NCBI GenBank assembly: GCA_902802105.1
Contig: CADCKR010000003.1
Span: 1 to 64,000, forward strand
Source of the DNA: an uncultured Ruminococcus sp.
GTDB lineage: Bacteria; Bacillota; Clostridia; Oscillospirales; Acutalibacteraceae
Length of the DNA: 64,000 nt
Direction: 5' to 3'
Under the pieces are notes generated by a model, which was not told the DNA's origin, searched no databases, and saw nothing but the letters and a program-made list of their open reading frames with translations. Position numbers and translations under genes: made by a program. Below, one piece after another: positions 59,761 through 64,000 of this stretch. Each line of letters begins with the position of its first letter. Position 1 is the stretch's first letter.

Positions 59761-61095
59761 ATGACTTACGATGATGCTGTAAAAAAGATAAATTCGCTGC
59801 TTGTTTTCGGCAGCAAACCCGGACTTGAAAGAGTTTCAGAGCTTGTGGAAAGGATCGGCTCGCCGGATAAAAAGCTGAAATTCGTTCATGTGGCAGGCAC
59901 CAACGGAAAAGGCTCGGTGTGTGCGTCTGTGGCTTCGGTGCTCACCAAAGCAGGATACAAAACCGGACTTTTCATCTCTCCCTTTGTTATTGAATTTCGT
60001 GAAAGATTTCAGATAAACGGCAGGATGATACCCAAAGAGACGCTTGCAGGAATCGTTGAGGATATCTTCCCTGTTGTTGAACAAATGAAAAGCGAGGGCA
60101 AGATCATAACAGAGTTTGAGCTTGTGCTTGCTGCTGCGCTCAGATGGTACGAAATGGAAAATTGTGACGTTGTTGTGCTCGAAACAGGTCTTGGCGGCAG
60201 GTTTGACGCAACAAACATAATTGATACTCCGCTTGTCAGCGTTATAATGTCGATCTCGCTCGACCACACCGCGATCCTCGGCGATACCTGCGAAAAGATC
60301 GCGTTTGAAAAGTGCGGCATTATCAAGCCTGACGGAGTGACCGTACTCTATGGTGAACAGCCGGAGGGCGTGTATGATGTGGTAAAGTCAGCTGCCGATG
60401 AACGCAGGAATAAATTAATAACGGCAAAGCCCGATTCTGTCACAAAGCTCGGCTCCGGACTTCGTGGTTCACGCTTTGCATATAATGACGGAGTGAACGG
60501 ACCGATCGAACTCACTACACCGCTTATCGGCGATCATCAGCTGAAAAACGCCGCCGCTGTGCTCTGCGTTATACAAGTCCTAAGGGAAAAAGGATTTGAC
60601 ATTACTGACGATGCTGTGCGTGAGGGACTTGCAGAGGTGAAATTCCCTGCAAGGCTTGAGCTGCTCTCAGAAGATCCGGTCGTGCTGCTTGACGGCGCAC
60701 ATAATCCGGGCGGTGCAGCTGCGCTTTCGTCTGCGGTAAAGGAGCATCTTTCGGACAGGAAAAAGGTCGCCGTTGCCGGTATGCTTGCCGACAAAGACGT
60801 AAGAAATGCGCTCTCAATGCTTGTGCCGCTTTTTGACTATGTTATTGCTGTTCAGCCTGATAATCCGAGAGCTATGTCTGCCGAGGAATTGTGCGGTATA
60901 GTCATGGAATACGGTGTGCCCGCTGAGGTCTGCCGCGATCATGCGCAGGCCTGCAAAAAAGCGCTGCGTCTTGCCGGTGAGTTTTCCGATGCCGACCGGA
61001 AAGCCGCTGTAGTGGTCTTCGGTTCGCTTTACCTTGCTTCGGATATCCGCCGGATCATGCTCGGTCTGAAAGGAAATGACAAAAATGTGCAATGA
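59761..61095 (+). CDS. folC: Folylpolyglutamate synthase / dihydrofolate synthase
   Basis: This is a 444-residue Mur-ligase-type protein. The P-loop is HVAGTNGKGSVCAS, then LFISPFVIEFRERFQING (the folate-loop region), ETGLGGRFDATNI, SLDHTAILGDT with metal-binding His, and LLDGAHNPGG in the C-terminal domain. It adds glutamate to folates to retain them in the cell. An upstream riboswitch like that of folT is not seen. AAAGGA precedes the ATG. The following gene starts inside it. Confidence 0.95.
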   Translation: MTYDDAVKKINSLLVFGSKPGLERVSELVERIGSPDKKLKFVHVAGTNGKGSVCASVASVLTKAGYKTGLFISPFVIEFRERFQINGRMIPKETLAGIVEDIFPVVEQMKSEGKIITEFELVLAAALRWYEMENCDVVVLETGLGGRFDATNIIDTPLVSVIMSISLDHTAILGDTCEKIAFEKCGIIKPDGVTVLYGEQPEGVYDVVKSAADERRNKLITAKPDSVTKLGSGLRGSRFAYNDGVNGPIELTTPLIGDHQLKNAAAVLCVIQVLREKGFDITDDAVREGLAEVKFPARLELLSEDPVVLLDGAHNPGGAAALSSAVKEHLSDRKKVAVAGMLADKDVRNALSMLVPLFDYVIAVQPDNPRAMSAEELCGIVMEYGVPAEVCRDHAQACKKALRLAGEFSDADRKAAVVVFGSLYLASDIRRIMLGLKGNDKNVQ

Positions 61096-62416
61096 TACGC
61101 TTTATATGCGCCTGCTCGAACACAAAAAGCTTGGATATTCCTCTTTCCATACACCCGGGCATAAATCGGCAAAATTCTTTCCGGAGGGCTTTCTTGATCT
61201 CGATCTGACTGAGCTTCCGGATACGGACGCACTGTTTGAAAGCTCAGGCATCATTCGTGAAGCCGAAAGAAAGCTTGCGCGGCTTTTCGGCTCAGGAGCA
61301 TCTCTGATATCTGCGGGAGGCTGTACTCTTGCGATACAGGCAATGCTGCGTATTGCATCGTCAAGAGGAAGAAAAGTGCTCATCGGCAGGAACGCTCACC
61401 GCAGCGCCGTAAATACCTGTGCTCTGCTCGGGCTTGACCCGGTATGGATAATGCCGCGGTCTAAGGTGCCTTTTTTTACCGGAACTGTCAGACCGGAAGA
61501 CGTTGAAGCCGCCTTCAGGGAAAACGGCAGCGCTGCTGCGTGTTATATCACAAGCCCCGACTACTACGGTGAGCTTTCCGATATCAAAAGCATCGCAGAG
61601 GTCTGTCACCGTCACGGAGCATTGCTTCTTGTTGATAATGCTCACGGTTCTCATCTTGCGTTTATGCAAAACGACCTTCATCCGATCGCGCTCGGTGCGG
61701 ATATGACTGCCTGCTCAATGCACAAGACCCTGCCTGTACTCACAGGCGGCGCAGCGCTGAACATAGCCGACCCTGAGCTTTTTGATGAATGCAAAAGGGC
61801 AATGTCGCTTTTTGGTTCTACAAGTCCGTCTTACCTTATAATGGCATCTATTGATCTTTGCCGCAGCTATCTTGAAAACGGAGGAAAAGACGAATACCGC
61901 AGTTTTGAAGAAAAAACCGCGAAGATAAAAAAGCTTGCCGCCGATAATGGCCTGACAATGCCGCAAGGACTGTGCGACCCGCTGAGGATATGCATAAACA
62001 CATCAGAAGCAGGCGTTTCAGGCAGTATGCAGGAGGAATATTTTCATAGTTATAAGATCGAGCCGGAGTTCTGTGACGGTGCGAACGCCGTATTCATCTG
62101 CACGCCGTTCAATACTGATGAAGATATGCAGCGGCTTGAAAAAGCTCTTTCGGATCTTCATGTCACGCCCGAGAGCAAAAAAGCGGCAGCCCGTCAGCCT
62201 ATAAGCTGCGAGCTGCCGAAAAAAGCAACTGACCCCCGTACAGCGCTGCTTGCTCCATCAGAGCTTGCTGACATTGAGGATGCACAGGGGCGCATCTGCG
62301 CCGACTGTCCTTGTTTATGTCCTCCCGGAATACCGATCCTCATGCCCGGCGAGTACATAGCCCACACCGGAATAAAGCTGCCGCAGCCGATCCGCTGCGT
62401 GACCGGCTGCAAATGA
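61085..62416 (+). CDS. Orn/Lys/Arg decarboxylase-like PLP enzyme
   Basis: This is a 443-residue fold-type I PLP protein. AAAGGA inside folC is 10 nt before the ATG at 61085; an ATG at 61076 is also in frame but too close. The N-terminus has the family's FHTPGHK. Other marks are the Asp in LLVDNAHGSH and the Schiff-base Lys in CSMHKTLPVLTGGA, and the C-terminal CPPGIPILMPGEYI. Length fits the shorter group related to arginine/lysine decarboxylases (SpeA/YaaO-like), which lacks the large N-terminal wing. It may make a polyamine precursor; the substrate is not determined. Overlaps folC by 11 nt. Confidence 0.88.
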   Translation: MCNDTLYMRLLEHKKLGYSSFHTPGHKSAKFFPEGFLDLDLTELPDTDALFESSGIIREAERKLARLFGSGASLISAGGCTLAIQAMLRIASSRGRKVLIGRNAHRSAVNTCALLGLDPVWIMPRSKVPFFTGTVRPEDVEAAFRENGSAAACYITSPDYYGELSDIKSIAEVCHRHGALLLVDNAHGSHLAFMQNDLHPIALGADMTACSMHKTLPVLTGGAALNIADPELFDECKRAMSLFGSTSPSYLIMASIDLCRSYLENGGKDEYRSFEEKTAKIKKLAADNGLTMPQGLCDPLRICINTSEAGVSGSMQEEYFHSYKIEPEFCDGANAVFICTPFNTDEDMQRLEKALSDLHVTPESKKAAARQPISCELPKKATDPRTALLAPSELADIEDAQGRICADCPCLCPPGIPILMPGEYIAHTGIKLPQPIRCVTGCK

Positions 62417-62439
62417 AATTAAGGCAATATCACAAGCAC

Positions 62440-62505
62440 ATCGAAATCCGGCGGTTTGGGGAATGGTTTTCCCAATGTAACCTGGCGGCGCAGAATTGAT
62501 CTTCC
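62440..62505 (-). repeat. Degenerate copy of the dispersed hairpin repeat
   Basis: GCGGTTTGGGGAATGGTTTTCCC then TGTAAC and GCGCAGAATTGAT (read in pieces) parallels 48920-48972, at roughly 70 percent by eye. Confidence 0.5.
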
Positions 62506-62530
62506 TGAGAGCGGACTCTGCACCGCGTAA

Positions 62531-63325
62531 TTAAAATATGTCGTGGCCGGAGGATGCAAAAAGTAACATAAGCATAAGACCCGAAATAAAAAGCAGGATG
62601 CCCGCGATCGTTTTTATTTTAACTTCTGCTATTGCTCTGTCAACCTTGCGGATGGTAACAGGATCTTCGGGGTCAATAAGCAGGCCTGCCGTTTCGCCGA
62701 CCTGAGGAACATTATGCTTGTAGTATTTATATTCGCTTGCTTCGTATCTCTTGCTGCCGAATGTAAACCTGTATACAGGACAATATACCTTTGAACTCTT
62801 CAACCTCATCGTAAGCATACGCACAACAGTGCCATCTACCGCAGCAGTACAGCGCCGCCGCATATTGTTCTCGTGCGTATTGACGTAAAGCACCAGGCCA
62901 AGCGCAATTACACACAGAACATCAATAAACAGGTTCGTCAAAAAATGTCCCGACATAGTTTCAAAATATATCGGAAAGGTGATCCGCAGATATGCAAGAC
63001 CTCCGCAGAACGCTGCAACAAAAAACATATATATCAGCAGATTTTTGGTTCTTCTCAGCTTTTCGGATGTAAAGAAAAGCACAGCTCCAGGTATTGCCTG
63101 CATAACAAAAAAATAGACCGTCCAAAGCTCATATTTCAGGCTCAGATACACAGTAATGCCTCCTGTCAGCAGGAGCCACATCACAAACAAAGGCATTCCG
63201 CTGTTCGGGTTCGTATATGATGAAGGCGGGCGATGCTTTCTGATAACCTCATCGTCTCCTTTTCCGCCGTGATATTTCAGGTCGATGCCGCTGTCGTTCA
63301 TGCCGTTATTATCTCCGTAATACAT
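62531..63325 (-). CDS. DUF3592-like membrane protein
   Basis: This is a 264-residue protein. AGGAGG lies about 7 nt before the ATG. The first 45 residues are polar. Four or five hydrophobic helices lie at about 45-65, 70-85, 95-115, 125-148 and 240-260. Between the last two is a soluble domain of the DUF3592 kind: AAVDGTVVRMLTMR, VYCPVYRFTFGSKRYEA, VPQVGETAGLLIDPEDP. The function of DUF3592 is unknown. Single gene, convergent with the decarboxylase gene. Confidence 0.75.
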   Translation of the reverse strand: MYYGDNNGMNDSGIDLKYHGGKGDDEVIRKHRPPSSYTNPNSGMPLFVMWLLLTGGITVYLSLKYELWTVYFFVMQAIPGAVLFFTSEKLRRTKNLLIYMFFVAAFCGGLAYLRITFPIYFETMSGHFLTNLFIDVLCVIALGLVLYVNTHENNMRRRCTAAVDGTVVRMLTMRLKSSKVYCPVYRFTFGSKRYEASEYKYYKHNVPQVGETAGLLIDPEDPVTIRKVDRAIAEVKIKTIAGILLFISGLMLMLLFASSGHDIF

Positions 63326-63368
63326 TTCAAAGCCTCCTTAATATTAATACTTCGGTTATCCTGATAAT

Positions 63369-63397
63369 ATTATACAATATCAGCAATAATATGTCCA
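63369..63397 (-). promoter_or_regulatory. Promoter of the DUF3592-like gene
   Basis: On the minus strand TGGACA (63397-63392), 17 nt, TATAAT (63374-63369), about 44 nt before the start. It is 9 bp from MITE copy E. Confidence 0.65.
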
Positions 63398-63405
63398 TAC
63401 TGTTC

Positions 63406-63563
63406 ATACTAATTCCTGATAAAAAGCAGACTTAGGTTTGCGAGGATGATTTTCGCAAGACGCGGCGGAGGACGCAGGAATCCGGACGGATTCCGAGAAC
63501 GACAACCAAGTATTGCGGAAATCAGACCGCAAAAATTGTCTGCTTTTTGTTAGGTATTAGTAT
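63406..63563 (-). mobile_element. MITE-like element, full-length copy E (158 bp)
   Basis: The reverse complement of copy D, with the same ends and the same interior palindromes, differing at only a few positions. It lies between the promoter of the DUF3592-like gene and the 3' side of the SH3b gene. Confidence 0.93.
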
Positions 63564-63668
63564 CAAAGCCTGACGGCGGAATATCTCCGCTGTCAGGCTC
63601 TGAATTTATAGCAGCACTGCACAAAGACAGTACCGCAGATGCACCGTCTGTTTTTGGACGGTGCTGCC

Positions 63669-64000
63669 TTATATAGTTTCGGTAAACTCCAAAGCGATCC
63701 AGCCCTTAATGCCGCTGTATTCGGTAAGACCCCATATATAACCGCTGCCGGAGGTTCGCCGTGTAATGTGCAGGACTGTACCAAAGGGCACTGCACCAAG
63801 CACATTATAGCTCAGACCCGCACCGCTGCGGACATTCACGCCGTCAGCTGACGTGACCTGTACTGTCATGTCGGCAGGTGCTGAGGGATTCACCTGTCCT
63901 GTATTACCCGATGGCTTTGATTGACCTCCCGTTCCGCTTGAAGCTCCGGTACTGCTCTTTCCGGTTATTATATCCATATCATAGCAGCAGTCCATGTCGG
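63669..64000 (-). CDS. C-terminal part of a secreted SH3b-domain protein, perhaps a GH25 lysozyme
   Basis: The frame is open to the right edge, so the N-terminus is missing; an ATG at 63995 is not a credible start. The first visible residues (DMDCCYDMDIITG) resemble the last strand of GH25 lysozyme domains. A Ser/Gly/Pro linker follows (SSTGASSGTGGQSKPSG), and then a full SH3b domain (VTSADGVNVRSGAGLSYNVLG in pieces, ending WGLTEYSGIKGWIALEF). SH3b domains bind cell walls. The SH3b call is firm, the GH25 part is inference from 13 residues. Confidence 0.7.
   Translation of the reverse strand, partial: DMDCCYDMDIITGKSSTGASSGTGGQSKPSGNTGQVNPSAPADMTVQVTSADGVNVRSGAGLSYNVLGAVPFGTVLHITRRTSGSGYIWGLTEYSGIKGWIALEFTETI

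Overview
The window reads as chromosomal DNA from a low-to-mid GC Gram-positive anaerobe of the class Clostridia, most like Ruminococcus or a close relative in Oscillospiraceae. The taxonomic call is inference. It rests on a ctsR-mcsA-mcsB-clpC operon, pyrK-pyrD, a SpoVB-like flippase, a folT gene behind a THF riboswitch, Lys-rich small proteins resembling DUF6465, surface proteins built from BIG2 and LRR_5 modules, consensus TTGACA-N17-TATAAT promoters and GGAGG ribosome binding sites. No phage, CRISPR array or intact transposase gene is visible.

Layout. 1-5.6 kb: a Dabb-domain protein with a long Pro/Ala tail (cut by the left edge), small proteins, an unrecognised 270-residue protein, THF riboswitch plus folT, and DegV. 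5.8-13.4 kb: a cell-surface block on the minus strand holding a transglutaminase/LRR/Ig protein, an M14 carboxypeptidase lipoprotein and an eight-BIG2 protein ending in a C39-like peptidase. 13.5-17.3 kb: pyrK-pyrD-phosphatase-ruvX-vanZ operon. 17.5-21.4 kb: glyS, a DHHW lipoprotein and ilvE. 21.6-27.4 kb: a heterodimeric ABC exporter, a divergent SpoVB-like flippase that appears to lack an AUG start, and a LysM protein. 27.6-35.4 kb: rsuA-type pseudouridine synthase, MsmX/UgpC-type ATPase, HtrA, CoaBC, a PHP phosphatase and a GH3 lipoprotein. 35.5-43.5 kb: YfhO, YfbR, LCP, two unrecognised small proteins and an AAA-CYTH protein. 43.8-48.5 kb: the CtsR regulon operon with a visible CtsR box. 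48.7 kb: tRNA-Leu(CAA). 49.3-52.7 kb: a three-gene operon of PlsC-like acyltransferase, GT8, and a GT8-PlsC fusion. 52.8-55.6 kb: two BIG2 surface proteins. 55.7-62.4 kb: a possible IS605-type remnant, an acidic membrane protein, valS, folC and a PLP decarboxylase. 62.5-64 kb: a DUF3592-like protein and the C-terminal end of an SH3b protein.

Functional links. Folate uptake (FolT) and polyglutamylation (FolC) both occur here, with a riboswitch visible only before folT. Proteostasis is represented by CtsR/McsA/McsB/ClpC and HtrA. Envelope functions dominate: SpoVB-like flippase, LCP, YfhO, the GT8/acyltransferase operon, GH3 and many secreted Ig-like proteins.

The strongest non-gene signal is the intergenic DNA. 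A palindromic MITE-like element is present five times: two 158-bp full copies in opposite orientation and three internally deleted 51-62-bp derivatives. One full copy supplies the last codon and stop of the AAA-CYTH gene. There is also a perfect 99-bp direct repeat (2.7 and 49.0 kb), several families of hairpin-rich dispersed repeats, and 21-bp and 39-bp tandem arrays. The best candidates for undescribed biology are the GT8/acyltransferase operon, the apparent non-AUG start of the flippase gene, and the MITE family with its contacts to genes.
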